64,000 bases of DNA from Trogon surrucura (GCA_020746105.1 CM036639.1:7083501-7147500), one strand, 5' to 3'. Positions 23,535 to 35,590 are shown, numbered from the stretch's first letter. Notes: generated from the sequence alone by a model not told the origin. Numbers and translations are program-made.

Positions 23535-24321
23535 ATTTGAACAAGGCCAAGTGCAAGGACCTGCACCTGGGTCAAGGCAATCCCAGGCACAGACACAGGC
23601 TGGGCAATGAGTGGACTGAGAGCAGCTCTGGGGAGAAGAATTTGGGTGTGTTGGTGGTTGGTAAGATCAACACGAGCCAGCAGTGTGCCCTTGCGGCCCA
23701 GAAAGCCAGCCCTGTCCTGGGATGCATCAAGAGATGTGTGACCAGCAGGGCGAGGGAGGGGATTCTGCCCCTCTGCTCTGCCCTGGTGATACCCCACCTG
23801 CAATGCTGCGTCCAGCTCTGGAGCCCCCAACACAAGAAAGACACGGAGCTGTCGGAGCGAGTCTAGAGGAGGGCGACCAAGATGGTCAGAGGGCTGGAAC
23901 ACCTCTCCTACGAGGACTGGCTGAGAGAGTTGGGCTTGTTCAGCCTGGAAAAGAGAAGGCTCTTGGGGAGACCTTATAGTGGCCTCCCAGTACCTGAAGG
24001 GGCTAAAAGAAGGCTGGGGAGGGACTTTTTATAGGGACCTGTAGTGACAGGATGAGGGGTAATGGGTGGAAACTGGAAGAGCGCAGCTTTAGACTAGATA
24101 TCAGGAAGAAGTTCTTTACCCTGAGGCCAGTGAGGCACTGGCACAGGTTGCCCAGGGAGGCTGTGGATGCTCCATTCCTGGAAGTGCTCAAGGACAGGCT
24201 GGAGGGAGGCTTGAGTAAGCTGATTCAGTGGGAGATGTCCCTGCCATGGCAGGGGGGCTGGAACTGGGGGATCTTTGAGGTCCCTTCCAACCCAAAATTC
24301 ATAATTCTATGATTCTGTGAG
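23535..24321 (+). mobile_element. CR1 LINE, 3' ~790 bp
   Basis: It contains the C-terminal part of the CR1 reverse transcriptase ORF (frames 23456-23866 and 24052-24312 are pieces of it, separated by frameshifts), the 3' UTR and the terminal ATTCTATGATTCTGTG repeat. It lies in the part of duplication copy A that is absent from copy B. Confidence 0.9.
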
Positions 24322-24577
24322 TTGTTTAAAAACTCAGTGAACCTTCCTCACAGCCCCGGAGAGCAAAGCTTCTCCCCACAGACGGCAGCGCCACGACCTG
24401 CGTCGCACCGACCCACCGGAGCCTCGTCCCTTGTCGCTTTTTCGGTCTCTGGGCTGACCTGGCACTGGCTCCGGGGAAACTTCCCAGAGCGGTTCCAGTC
24501 ACCAACGAGCTCTGGAAGCTTTCCCAGCGGTTCCTCTCCCGTATCGACACGGCCACTGTGCAGCTCGCCTGCGGGGG

Positions 24578-24658
24578 AATCATAGAATCCTAGAATGGCC
24601 CAGGCTGGAAGGGACCTTAGAGATCATTTAATCCAACCTCCCTGTCACAGGCAGGGAC
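24578..24658 (-). mobile_element. CR1 LINE 3' end fragment
   Basis: An inverted CR1 3' terminus (ATCATAGAATCCTAGAATGG...) ends within about 10 bp of the point where close homology between the two duplication copies resumes. Confidence 0.85.
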
Positions 24659-25084
24659 GCGGCGATCCCAGCGAGGGGCAGATTTAACCGCTTGGAAGAG
24701 TCGTCACTTGCCTGGCCGTGCTTTGGTCGTGGACCCAAATGCTCCAGGTGTGACAAGGACCACCCTGCCCCCCGAGCAGCGTCCATCTACGGGGGTGTCT
24801 GCGCTCACAGGGGGGTCTCTGCACTCACAGGTCTGGGTTCTGCCCTGGCCGAGGTCTGTCCTTGGTGGCCGAGGACGCCTCAGGGACTCCCAGGAGCCGT
24901 GCCTGGTGCCCAGCCCCGAGGGGCAGGGACATCCTCAGGGCTCCTGGTTCCGGGGCTGCCTCGGGGCCAGCGCCCCAAAGGTGTAGGGGGGCTGTGGGGC
25001 TGTGGCTGATCACGGGTCCATGTCACCCCCATGTCACAGTGACCCCCCCCCACGCATCACAGCAGTCACAGTGCCCGGGGGCAG

Positions 25085-25091
25085 TATAAAA
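25085..25091 (+). promoter_or_regulatory. TATA box of PRR22-like copy A
   Basis: TATAAAA lies 105 bp upstream of the start codon. It is identical in position and flanks to 36230-36236 in copy B. The 5' UTR would be about 80 bp. Confidence 0.7.
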
Positions 25092-25195
25092 GGCAGCGTC
25101 CCTGTGTCCTGCTGCCAGTCTGCCCGGCCGCTCTCTGGGGACAGAGCTGTCTCGGCACAGCCCAGGACCCGTGAGAGGAAGCCCCCGAGCAGAAC

Positions 25196-27058
25196 ATGCC
25201 ACGGGAAGCGAAGCGGCTCCCGACGCGTGGCTCCCGCGCCCCTGCGGCGCCCCAGCTATTCCAGCTGTGTCCGCTCCCCGACACCTGCTACCCCCAAGGT
25301 AGGGACTCACCCCGAGCCCTTGGCCCAGGGATGGTGGTGGGGGCGAGAGCGGAGGTGACCTCCGGCCATCGCTCCTGTCTCTCTGCCAGGCGCAGCCGTC
25401 CTGTACCAGCTGCCCGGGCAGCAGGTGCCCTTGGCCACAGCCAAGGCCCCCCCGGCGTGGAGGGTACCCCAGCCCACGGCGGTCCCCCCAGCAGGTACGG
25501 CACCCCTCTCTGCTCCCGCACCCCGTCCCTGGCCGGGACGGCATGGGGGGCGGCAAGCCCGGGTGAGCGCCCCTGCCCTGGCCTGGGGGACGCGTGCCCA
25601 GGCCATCCCATGGCCAGAGACCTTCCCAGAGCCTCGAGGCCATCTCTCCCTGGCTCAGAGCTGGGGAGCTCGGCCAGCAGGGCCGGCATAGGGGGTGTCC
25701 CTGCAGGGGCCCCCCACCCAGCACGGCTCCTCTCCCCCTCGCAGGGCTGCTGAGCGCTCCGTGGGGCTGCTGCTACGACCCCTGGCTCTGCAACGTCCAG
25801 TGGAGCAGCCCCAACCCACGCGCACCGGCCACTGCCACGCTGGGCCACGGCACCACGGCTGTGCCGGGGGCTGCCCTGGGGGGCCCCGGGGTCTCTGCAC
25901 CCGCCCTGGCCTGGGCAGCTCCAGGGAACCCCCAGGGCCCCACACACCACCTCGTGCCCCACGGCCAGCAGGGCAGAGCGGTGGCCCCAGGACCTGTCTC
26001 GCTGGTGACGGTCCCCCCCAGCCACCGGCCTGCCACGGGGCGACGGATCAAGACCGCCAGCATTACCCCCTGGGAAGGAAGAGCCCTGGTCACTGTGGTC
26101 CCCCCGGCCACCGTCGTCCCCCCGAGTCCCTGCGCTGCCCTCCACAGCCAAGGCGTTGAAGACCCAGCAGGCGACGTGGAGGTGATGGAGGAGATGCTGC
26201 TGCAAGAGGCCCTGAGGCTCTTCGGACACTCCCAGGGCAAGGAGGGGGGCAGCCAGGAGGGTCCCAGCAGCGGCCTCATGCCTGAAGACCTGAGGGAGGA
26301 GTCCCCAGCCCCCCCGGTGCTGCAGTTGTCCATGCCTGGTGATCAGCCCATGGAGGAGCAGCTTGCAGAGCCCAGGACCTCCGGCACGGCCACCCCCGAT
26401 TATCTGACGCAGGAATTTCTGGCAGCGTCCGAGAAGCCGATTTCAGAGGCCCTGGACAAGGAGCGGGGCAGCCAGGAGGGTCCAGTGCTGCCATCATCCG
26501 TCCCTGGTACCCAGCCTGGGGAGGGACCGTCTGCTGAGATCAGCATCTCCAGCAGGGCCACCCCCGTGGGGACACCCCTGGGCAGCAACGTGACCCCAAG
26601 CTGCGACAGGACCCCCAGCCCCTGGGCTGCCCCCCCAAAGCCAACTCTTCTGGGACCTGCCAAGCGAGCCTGACGTGTCCACAGACCAGTTACTGGAGAC
26701 CCTAAAGAGCGTCGCACAGTCCCTGGAAATGGAGTGGGGCAGCCAGGAGGGTCCCAGCAGCAGCCCCGCGCCTGGGGACCCTGGGGACAGCGGCGCAGCC
26801 AGCCCTCCCGGCGACCTGTCTGAGGAGGAATGGGTCGAGGTCGAGGGCCGTGCAGAACTCACCACCATGGTGCTGGAGGCCCTGGAGCTGCGGGGAGATG
26901 TGTGGGGGGCCCCGCCACTGCCCCAGCCTGGCCGGGGGGACGTGAAGAGCCGGGCGAGCCCAGAGAAGCGGGGGCAGAAGCGCAAGAGCAGCGAGCCGAA
27001 GCCCCCCAGCAAGCGCAGGGCTCTGGCAGGCGGCACTGGGGTGGGACGGGGGGATTAG
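25196..27058 (+). CDS. PRR22-like proline-rich protein, copy A (one frameshift)
   Basis: The exons are 25196-25298 (34 codons, from MPREAKRL), 25390-25494, and 25745 to a stop at 27056-27058. Introns have GT/AG ends and both junctions are phase 1. The protein is Pro/Gly/Ser rich. Exon 3 opens with APWGCCYDPWLCNVQWSSPN, which resembles the PCGCFFDPR...WTTP segment of vertebrate PRR22. It then has an acidic helix (VEVMEEMLLQEALRLFG), two similar modules each ending GSQEGP, and a basic nuclear-signal-like tail (KRGQKRKSS...PSKRRAL). A run of seven Cs at about 26630 (six in copy B) shifts the frame and would end the protein at 26673. The remaining 127 codons stay open in the new frame. Without that base the length would be about 507 residues, near the family's usual 400-plus. 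PRR22's biochemical role is unknown. The family call is from memory of the motif pattern, so moderate. Confidence 0.6.
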
Positions 27059-27171
27059 TGCCCCCGCAGCGATGGGGGTGATGGGGAGGTGCAGGAGGGA
27101 TGGGGGGTTATTTGGGGGTTCTAGTGCTAGGATGTAGTAGTTTTAGTAAGTCCTTTCCTCTTGGTTGTTTT

Positions 27172-27177
27172 AATAAA
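27172..27177 (+). terminator. Polyadenylation signal of PRR22-like copy A
   Basis: AATAAA lies 114 bp after the stop codon in a T-rich context, followed by a TGTG-containing stretch. The same site is present in copy B at 38312. Confidence 0.65.
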
Positions 27178-27700
27178 GCTGTTTCTTATGACCTGCTCTG
27201 TGCCTGGGGGTGCCCAGGGAGTCGAGGAAACACCTGAGAGGGGGAAAAGCCCTGCCCAGCCCCAAACCTGAGCTGGGGAGCCCCAACAGCCACTGAGCTG
27301 CTCCCAGGCCAGGCCCCGGATGGGGAGCTCCCCTGCACCCCCAAAGCCAGACAGAGAAGGGCAATCCCTGCAGCTCGGGCCAGCCCTGCGTGGGGAAACC
27401 TTGGGCCTGCAGCAGCTCTGCTCTCGCAGCCCCTCCCTGGGCACTAAACTCCCCAAAACGGGGCCTTCCCCCTCAGCAGCACGTGCTGGGGAGAGGAGCT
27501 GTGTGAGTCCTGCGGGAGAGGTGCCCAAGGTGTCCCCGGGGTGGCACAGCAGAGGGACAACGGGGCTCTTGGTGCTGCTGAGCTGAGCTGCTTTGCACCA
27601 GTGCTCCCAGCCCCAGCGCTGGCTTTGACCTGGAGTTCCCTGAACGTCAGCTCTGGGCACTCCAACGCCCGCTGGCCCACCCTGGACCCCCGAGTGGCAG

Positions 27701-27883
27701 TTACTGCAGAACAACTATCAGATCCTTCAGTGGGTGACCTCACAGTCCCTCGCACTGCAGGACGACAACGTGATGCTGCCCCTGTCCAAGCGCAACAAGA
27801 GCGTTTCCAGAAAAACACAGACTATGGCAAAACTTGCAGAACCTCAGGCAGGGTCTTGCTCTGATTTCACCAGCTCTGGATAG
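27701..27883 (+). CDS. Short conserved reading frame downstream of PRR22-like copy A
   Basis: An open segment of 60 codons has non-repetitive, protein-like composition (NNYQILQWVTSQSLALQDDN, then a basic PLSKRNKSVSRK). It ends TAG after a one-base loss relative to copy B, where it is open for 64 codons. No start codon or good splice acceptor is visible in copy A. It looks like the last exon of an unidentified gene, followed by a long AT-rich 3' UTR-like region (27.9-29.1 kb) that is also duplicated. I do not recognise the family. Confidence 0.3.
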   Translation, partial: LLQNNYQILQWVTSQSLALQDDNVMLPLSKRNKSVSRKTQTMAKLAEPQAGSCSDFTSSG

Positions 27884-30009
27884 TTCCAGAGTGATCTAAC
27901 CATGAGAACAGCTCCATGTGCAAGCTAGTGCTGTTGTCTGAGTATTTCCAGGTTACATTAAACCTTTTACCGGATCATCTCTCTTCCCACGTTCATCTCC
28001 AGCCTACACTGGAACAGGAATTTACACCAATTTCCTTGTCTGGCTGCTGCCCTTTCCACTATTACACAATGACGCCGAAGACTCTTAGTTGACTGACTTC
28101 TTATTACTTCCAGCTGTCAATAGAACACGCATTTAAACTACACAGCCATGCACAAACACATTCACCTAGCCTATATATATTATTTTTATATTTATATGGT
28201 CAAGCCCATCATTCCTGAATGCATCTTATCCACAGAGAGCAGGTAGGCAAGCTTCTCGCATGAAGAAAAGACACGGTCAGCGAGACCAGGAATCAAAACA
28301 CCCAATGGCTCGTTCTTTCACAACACACTTTATACCATTTCTAAATGCTTACCAAAAAGGTCATTGATGTTCTACGCTACAGTCAGGTTTGCAGCAGTCT
28401 TGCAGAGTTTTAGCCCGAATATATGACCTTTAAACAAAATAACATTATTGATCAGTCATTATTCTTTGTTCTAAATAGAGTTTACTTCATTCCTTGCTCC
28501 AACATTTTTTGATCAAGTACATTTGACACTCCTGCAAAAAGATGGACACATACTGCCACAAAGCACAAAGGCAATCAGTTTTTCTGCTCAAGTGTGATCC
28601 CTTGAAAGAATCTCGTTTAGTTTAAATTGTAACCCTCAAGTCCACACTTCAGGCTTTGCACACCCCTGTACGTAAAACTTAAGTACGCAGCACGCGACAT
28701 TCTTTCCCCACCTCCCAAGTCTCCAGTGGAGATGCAGAAAGCAGAAAGAACAGAGCACGCGAGGAACAGGTTTAGGCTCAGTCTGCAAAAGCAAGTTACT
28801 GTGATGAGTTTCTGGTAGCAAAGTCCCATCTGGAGAACAAAGGCTCCGTACCAAAAATATTTATTGTCAGACACACACAAATTGCTCCTGGTCCTTTTAC
28901 ACTGATTTCAGGCTACTCAGAAGAGTCAGCTCTCCCCTTTCACACACAAAAACAGGGCAAGCAAGAGCCTACGGACAGCCCCACATCCTCCAAATTAAGT
29001 CTGTCTGCAAAGATTGCCCATTAATAGTAAGAGCTGTTGTCAGCCTTCTGGAAGGCAGCTGAGATAAATCTTGATTTATTTGCATTCCCTGGGCACCTGG
29101 GAACGATCCATAAAACGCAGAACGATCCAAGGACAAGTCCTGGGAAATGACAAACTTTCGATAGCTGGGGACAGTAAAAAATCAGCTTCAGCAAGGTTCA
29201 CTCCTCCTGACTCTGGATACATTCTTCTTCCTAAAACTACAGCCCCGAATCAGAGGAAGGCACGGAAGGACAGAAATACTCGGGTTCGGTACTGACAGAG
29301 CAGGGCCCCAAGTTTCCCCCTCAGGGCCTCCGAGCAGGAACACGGGGAATGCTGTAATTCTACAGAACAGGGGCCTGACTGTGCATACTGGGAGCTCTAC
29401 ACCATAAACTAGGAAAACAAAAAAGGTTCCTTATGTAGGATTTACCTCTGCAAGGGCCCTTCCATACCCTGTAGCTGTGGATATGTTTCCAGGTTGCTAC
29501 AAATGCTGTTCTGAAGCCCGACAAAAGTCTTTTCATTACCTGGTAAGTTAAAATAAAGATGAGAATTTGCAGCCACTCCTTAGAAATTTAGTATAAAATA
29601 AATTATTTTTTTCTCTTGTTTCCAGTCCAAAGACAGTTCAAAATCCAATACTAAGAAGCAGGCACTTCAACAACGTTTCATCGCTTTGTTTAAAGGTGAC
29701 CCAAATATACAATGCCAGGCCAAAAGAAAAAAAAATATCAAGCTGTAGAAAATACCTTTCAATTTCTCATTCATTTATAATGTTCTAAGAGCTGAACTAG
29801 GGGAACAAAAGTCACCCAAACACGGGCCTCGCCTCACTCTCTGGGCACAGCCAGGAACGGGCAGAGAACGGCCACTGAGCAGCAGAACCAGACTCTGCTC
29901 CAGCCTCAGTCGGACACGGGGGCTTTGCTGGACGCTGCTGCTCCCGCGAATTCAGCCCAACAGAAGGACGCAGGAACAAGCACAGCCCAGGGCTGCAATG
30001 CCAAGAGAG
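27884..30009. other. 3' UTR-like or intergenic sequence
   Basis: No gene is seen. The part from 27884 to about 29110 is closely matched in copy B (39447-40670), frames on both strands are short, and the composition is that of a UTR. The part from 29110 on is missing from copy B. Confidence 0.5.
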
Positions 30010-30440
30010 GATGGAGGGAGTGGAACATCTCCCTGGTGAGGAAAGGCTGAAGGAGCTGGGGCTCTTTAGCTTGGGGAAGAGGAGGCTGAGGGGTGACCTC
30101 ATTCATGTTTATAAATATGTCAGGGGGAGTGTCAGGAGGACGGAGCCAGGCTCTGCTCAGTGATGTCCAATGACAGGAAAAGGGGCAATGGGTACAAGCT
30201 GAAACACAGGAGGTTCCACAAAAATATTAGAAAAAAATTCTTCCCTGTGAAGGTGCCGGAGCCCTGGCCCAGGCTGCCCAGGGAGGGTGTGGAGTCTCCT
30301 TCCCTGGAGACATTCAAACCCCGTCTGGACGCATTTCTGTGTGACCTACTGTAGGTGACCCTGCTCTGGCAGGGGGCTGGACTGGATGACCTTTTGAGGT
30401 CCCTTCCAGCCCCTGACATTCTGTGATTCTGTGATTCTCC
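30010..30440 (+). mobile_element. CR1 LINE, 3' ~430 bp
   Basis: The CR1 C-terminal coding region (GCTGAAGGAGCTGGGGCTCT onward) and 3' UTR end in tandem ATTCTGTGATTCTGTGATTC. It lies in the segment of copy A that copy B lacks. Confidence 0.92.
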
Positions 30441-31339
30441 TCCGGTGAGAACCGGGAGGGAGGCTCCTCGCAGCAGCCCCGGGTGAGGCCCAGGGGCAGC
30501 CATTGCACGAGCCACGACAAGCGGCAGTGCAGCCCGAGGGGCTCCCTCCTTGCCAGAGAGCGCAGGGGATCGGTCCCACGGCTGCTGAGGGGCACTCGCT
30601 GCTCCGCCTGAGCTCCCAGCACCGCCGGGACAGCTTGGCGGGGCAGGGACGGGAGAGGCGCCCCCGCAGCCATCCCGGCCTCTGTGGCCTCCGCGCGGGC
30701 ACACGCGGCCCAGCAGAGATCCCGGGCGCTGCGTGTGTTTTCCTCACACCAGCAGCCTCCCAATCCCCTCCAACAGGGCAGCACGGACTCCTGCAGAACA
30801 AACTTGCGACAACATCCCCTTTAAAGCGCTGAAGAGCACAGGAAAGCATTTCAGAGCCAGCGAGCGTAGGATTTCCTGGAAACCCTGACATCTCCCGTGA
30901 ACCAGGTAATCACCTCCAAACAGTAATTTTGTCAAAGGGTTTAGCATCTTCCAAACTTTGTAATCAGGTTCTCCATCCCATGTTTTCTCACAAACACCAC
31001 AGAACAAGATCTGAGTCAGTTACTGGATGTGAATAGAGAATAATCACGATGAGAACGAAGCTAACGGGGTCGGGGTTGGGCAAACTAAACACGTTCCACA
31101 AACAGCACACCCACTGTTCTGAGTTACAATCACGCACAAATGGTTGAAACGTAGAGAATTCCCTCCAAGTTGAGACAGAAGATGTTGAACTCCAGAAAAC
31201 AGAAACTTATCAAGTCTCTAGATGACACTATTAACTTATGTGAATCCATACTTAAGGCCATGGCAAGAAGGGAAACAAGGTGGAACAGACTAGTAAAACT
31301 TCCCAAGACCACACATCCTTGTGAACACCACACATCCTC

Positions 31340-32300
31340 GTGAACAGTCCCTCCCCAGCTCTCCTGTAGCCCTTCAGGTACTGGGAGGCTGCTATAAGGC
31401 TCCAGCCTGTCCTCGCAGGAGAGGTGCTCCAGCCCCCTGATCATCTTTGTGGCCCCCTCTGGACCCGCTCCAACAAGTCCACATCCTTCTTGTGTTGAGG
31501 GCTCCACAGCTGGACGCAGTGCTCCAGGTGAGGTCTCACCAGAGCAGAGTACAGGGGCAGAATCATCTCTCTCGATTTCCTGATGCAGGTCTCGTTTCCT
31601 CTCATCCAGCTCAGGTTGCAACTGGCCTTCAGGGCTGCAAGCGCAAGTTGGTGGCTCATGTCTAGCTTTTTGTCCATCGACACCCCCAAGTCCCTCTCTG
31701 CGGGGCTGCTCTCCAGCACATCATCCCCAGGCTGTACTGATCATGAGGATTGCCCCACACCATGTGCAGGACCCTGCCCTTACCCTTGGTGAACCTCATG
31801 AAGTTCACACGGGCCACTTCTCCAGCTGGTCCAGGTCCCTCTGGAGGACATCCCGTTCCTCTGGCATGTCAACCATAGCATTCCGTTTAGTGACTTCTGC
31901 AAACTCAGCGAGGGTGCACTCAGTTCCACTCGGTTCCACTGTCTGTGTCATTGATGAAGATATTGAAGGCACTGGTCCCAGCACAGACCCCTGAGGGACA
32001 TCACGTGTCCCTCGTCTCCCCCTGGGCACCGAGCCATTGACCAGTACCCTCTGGGTGCCACCATCCAACCAAGTCCTTATCCACCAAACAGCCCACCCAT
32101 CAAACCCCTATCTCCCCAACTTAGAGAGAAGGACGTTGTGTGGGCTTGTGCCAAAGGCCTTGCACAAGTCCAGAGAGACGACATCCATCGCTCTTCCCTT
32201 GCCCACTGATGCAGTCACTCCACTGCAGAAAGCCACGAGGTTGGTAAGGTTGCAACAGCGTCTGTGAGACACCTGAGTTTGTACAAGTCTCATCACAGAT
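31340..32300 (-). mobile_element. CR1 LINE reverse transcriptase fragment
   Basis: The inverted CR1 ORF2 C-terminal half appears in several broken frames (for example 31719-31441, 32068-31805 and 32296-32108). It includes the segments corresponding to the NFMRFTKGKG-like and VPQGSVLGP-like parts of the LINE polymerase. The 3' terminus is missing at the left end. It is not coding-competent. Confidence 0.85.
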
Positions 32301-33425
32301 GGGCTTTCAGGTGCTTCTACTTATGAGGAAAGATAATTAAATCAAGGAAGAGGAGGAGAGAGCCAAAGTGTCTGTAAGGCAGTGAAGTAAGAGTTAGTAA
32401 CAAGCTTGTTGAGGAATAACAAGGACAACTGGAAAAGCAGCCTCAAATGAAAGGTGAGGCAGGAGGAGACGCATCACGGTTAAGACCCCAGAGCAAACGC
32501 TCGTCACAGCCGCCCTCCCCTCAGCCCCAGGCGAGGCGTCCGTCCCACCGGGCTGCACCCAGCAGCAGCCGGGCAGGAGGGGCAGCGAGCGCTGAGCTGA
32601 GCCCTGACCCGCTCAGCTCCTCCTTCCCCTCCAGTGCCACCAGCAAAACATCCCCCCTGCTCCCAGTCACACGCTTCCCCAGCTGATCTGCAAATCTCAG
32701 GTCAGCAGCTGCTGGGGGCAGGATCTTACGGAGGTCTGGACCGTGCATTTGGACAGGAGCATCTCCCACCTGTCTGGACGGATTCCAAGGGCAAACATTT
32801 ACCCAAATCAAACTGCTCGTACATACTCCCACACACTGATACCCAAATCTGAATCCCCCCCCACCCCAAAACATCAAGAAGAAACAAACGGCCAAAGAAA
32901 TAACGAATGAACTGTTCTCAGGAAGTCAGATACTGCGCTGACCTAACCAGAAGCCCATCCCCTTCCTGGCAGTCAGTAAAACTTGATCCTCTGGCAGGAT
33001 TCCTCAGGGGAAGGTTGGGGCTCACGCGCGTTTTCCCAGAGGCTCTCTGATCCTCGCTGCAATTCACTCAGCTGGTTACCCACGGGCAGCTCCCTTAGCT
33101 TACCCAGGGCTGATGACAGAGTTGTATCTACTCGCTAGGACTGACACCATGTTCTCTCGGGTTCTACGGTTGTTAACCTCTGGACTGAATCAGAAGGAAG
33201 TCAAGAGCAACGTGCTTTATTATCCCACTGTACCTGGCTCTCAGCTGCAAGCACCTGTTTTTGAAGACCTTATTCCAAAGTCCTGAACAAAGCCCAGGAC
33301 ATGAAAAGTAAACCCAGACCAGCCACAGAACAAAAACTTCACGAGTGCCCTGCAAATTCAAGTATAGCACATAAGATTATATGGGAAAAGACGTGTTAAT
33401 TTTACACTGCTTATCTAATCCTGTC
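32301..33425. other. Intergenic DNA between duplication copies
   Basis: No gene, RNA or clear repeat is recognised. Confidence 0.5.
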
Positions 33426-34617
33426 TGTCGTGGTTTAACCCTGGCCAGCAGCCAGGTACCCACTCAGCCGCTCTCTCACCCTCCCTTCTCGGCTAGACAG
33501 GGGGAGAAAATATTTCAAAGGGTTCAGGGTTTGAGATAAGGACAGGGAGATCTTTCATTTATCGTTCCGGGCAAAACAGACTCGATTTGGGGGAAATTAA
33601 TTACGTTTATTAAGAGAACCAATTAGAGAGGAGTAGTGAGAAATGAGAAAAAACAAACAGATCTTAACAAACAGAACACCTTCACCCCATCCCTCCCTTC
33701 TTCCCGGGCTTAACATCAATCCCGGTTTCTCCACCTCCTTCCCCCCGAGCGGCGCAGGGGGACAGGGAGTGGGGGTTACGGTCAGTTCATCCGACGTTGG
33801 TTCCACCGCTGCTTCTTCACTCCAGGGGAGGACTCTTCACTCTTCCCCAGGGCCATTGTGGGGTCCCTCTCACGGGAGACAAGCTTCACGCTCTCTTCTC
33901 CGCGTGAGTCGTCCCACAAAGGGCAATTCATCACAAACTGCCCAACGGGAGACACCCCATGAGGGGCAGCCCACCCCTCGTGAGCCTGAGGCGCAGTCCT
34001 TCAGGGGAAACTGCTCCAGCGTGAGTCCCCCGCGGCGTCACAAAAGTCCCACCAGCCAACCTGCTCCAGCGTGGGCATTTCTCTCTTCCACAGGCTACAG
34101 GTTCCGGCAGCGACTTGCTCTGATGCTGCTGCCCACGGGCTACAGCCCCCTCCAGACATCCACCCACATGGCGTGGAGTCCTCTACACGGTGGACATCTA
34201 TGCGGTGATCCTCACAGTGGACATCTACACCCCACTCATGGGCTGCAGGGGGACAACCCACTTCACCATGGTCCTCACCACGACCTGGGAGACTCTCTGC
34301 TCCGGCGCCTGGAGCTCATCCTTCCCCCCTCCTTCTTCACTGACCTTGTTGTCTGCACAGATTCTCACTCCTCCATCTCTGTGCCAGCTGTAATGGCACA
34401 GTTCGTTTTCCCTGTTCTTAAATATGTTTTTCACAGAGGGTTCCTCTCCTATCACTTTACTGTCAGGCTCAGCCTTGGCCAGCGGCAGGTCCCTCTTTGG
34501 AGCCGGCTGGCATTGGCTCTGTCAGACTCGAGGAGCTTCTAGCAGCTTCTTCGCAGAAACCACCCTGCAGCTCCCCCCACCCCTGCTGCCAAAATCCGGC
34601 CAGGCCAAATCAATACA
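33426..34617 (-). mobile_element. Solo ERVL-type LTR with target duplication
   Basis: A 1192-bp LTR is flanked by a perfect 5-bp duplication, CTGTC at 33421-33425 and 34618-34622. On the minus strand it starts TGTATTGATTTGGCC, has an ATATTTAAG TATA-like box, an AATAAA signal near 33610, and ends GGTTAAACCACGACA. The 5-bp duplication fits ERVL or class I elements. No internal retroviral sequence is present, so it is a solo LTR left by recombination. A 299-codon plus-strand frame within it is incidental. Confidence 0.9.
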
Positions 34618-35292
34618 CTGTCCTAACAAATGATGTAAAGTTAATAAACTTTTGCACTGAAGAATTTATTTCTTCTTTGAGTGAAATAGCTCAAAATTTG
34701 GAAAAACAAGGCCCAGCCAAACTGCAAGTGCACTCAACCAGCATCCAGTTGTTTTCAAAATCATCTCGTATGTTTGGGTCATTCGAACATGCCCGGGAAA
34801 CCCTCCTTCTCCCCCCTTCCTGTGCATTTGCATCTTGTGGTTTGAACCGCTTCAGAACAGAACTGGAGCTCCACAACGTGTTTTCTGTCTGTGTGTCCAA
34901 ATGCTGAGCTGATGGTAGATTTCTATACAGAATCTTAACTAGAAAATACTTTTTTGTTCATGGTTTAACAAAAAAAAGCCATACTCACTGCCTCACAAAG
35001 GATAACTCAGCTTTGGTTACAGACGTTAAGAAACTCCACAGCTCTTTAGAGACCTTATAGATCAAGTCCTACTGCCTTTCCAGTTGCAGCTAACAGGAAA
35101 CTCTCCTGTCCCTTCTCAGCACTCCGGAAAAGCTGGGGTTTAGCACAGAACGTTCTCTGACGAAAAGTGATCTTTGGGAAACTGAAACAACACTTGCAAC
35201 AAAACTCTGAACAAGCAAGACGAAACAGAAGGCTGCAGGAACGTGCCTGGGAGCTGATAGCCAGTAATTCCGCTGGAAGGTCTTGTGTCAGG
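34618..35292. other. Intergenic DNA
   Basis: Nothing recognisable. Confidence 0.5.
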
Positions 35293-35590
35293 TGTCCTGG
35301 TCTGAGCTAAACAGCACCAGTTCTGTTCGGTGACTTTTGCTTCTCCGCTCAGTCTCTCCCAAGAGGCTGCACCTTCTGAAGTTTGCGGCACCTGTTCTCA
35401 GGCAGCGCCTGCCCCGAGCAGTGGTAACGCCTGTGTCTGCAGCCACCGCCAGGGATGGGGACGCAGGGAGGCTCCTCACGGGTGTCGCGGGTCAGGGCTG
35501 GGACGGCCACTAGACGCTGACAGACGCTCCCTAAGCCCCTCTCCCTCCCCAAACGGGAAACAAAGCTGAGATTCGGCCGAGCCCGGCAGC
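35293..35590. mobile_element. Two LTR pieces in opposite orientation
   Basis: 35293-35480 begins TGTCCTGGTCTGAGCTAAAC, the reverse complement of the right end of the LTR at 54131-54918. 35483-35590 begins TGTCGCGGGTCAGGGCTGG, matching the left end of the same LTR on the plus strand. Both ends of one LTR family therefore lie back to back, with the middle missing. Confidence 0.65.

Larger units (their letters stand above)
23200..30750 (+). repeat. Tandem segmental duplication, copy A
   Basis: This block is homologous, in the same orientation, to 35590-40746. Across the PRR22-like gene the offset is a constant 11,145 bp. The left edge is set by matching sequence at 23,200-23,310 and 35,592-35,700, the right edge by matching CCTCTGTGGCCTC...TTTTCCTCACA at about 30,680-30,750 and 40,677-40,746. 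Copy A carries extra sequence at about 23,340-24,660 (two CR1s) and 29,110-30,675 (one CR1), and lacks about 380 bp present in copy B after 38,868. Confidence 0.85.

Noticed and set aside
25023..25724. Long antisense ORFs over the PRR22-like genes (for example 36433-37644, 403 codons)
   Set aside because: Shadows of a GC-rich coding strand. Splice sites, TATA boxes and AATAAA signals all support the plus strand.
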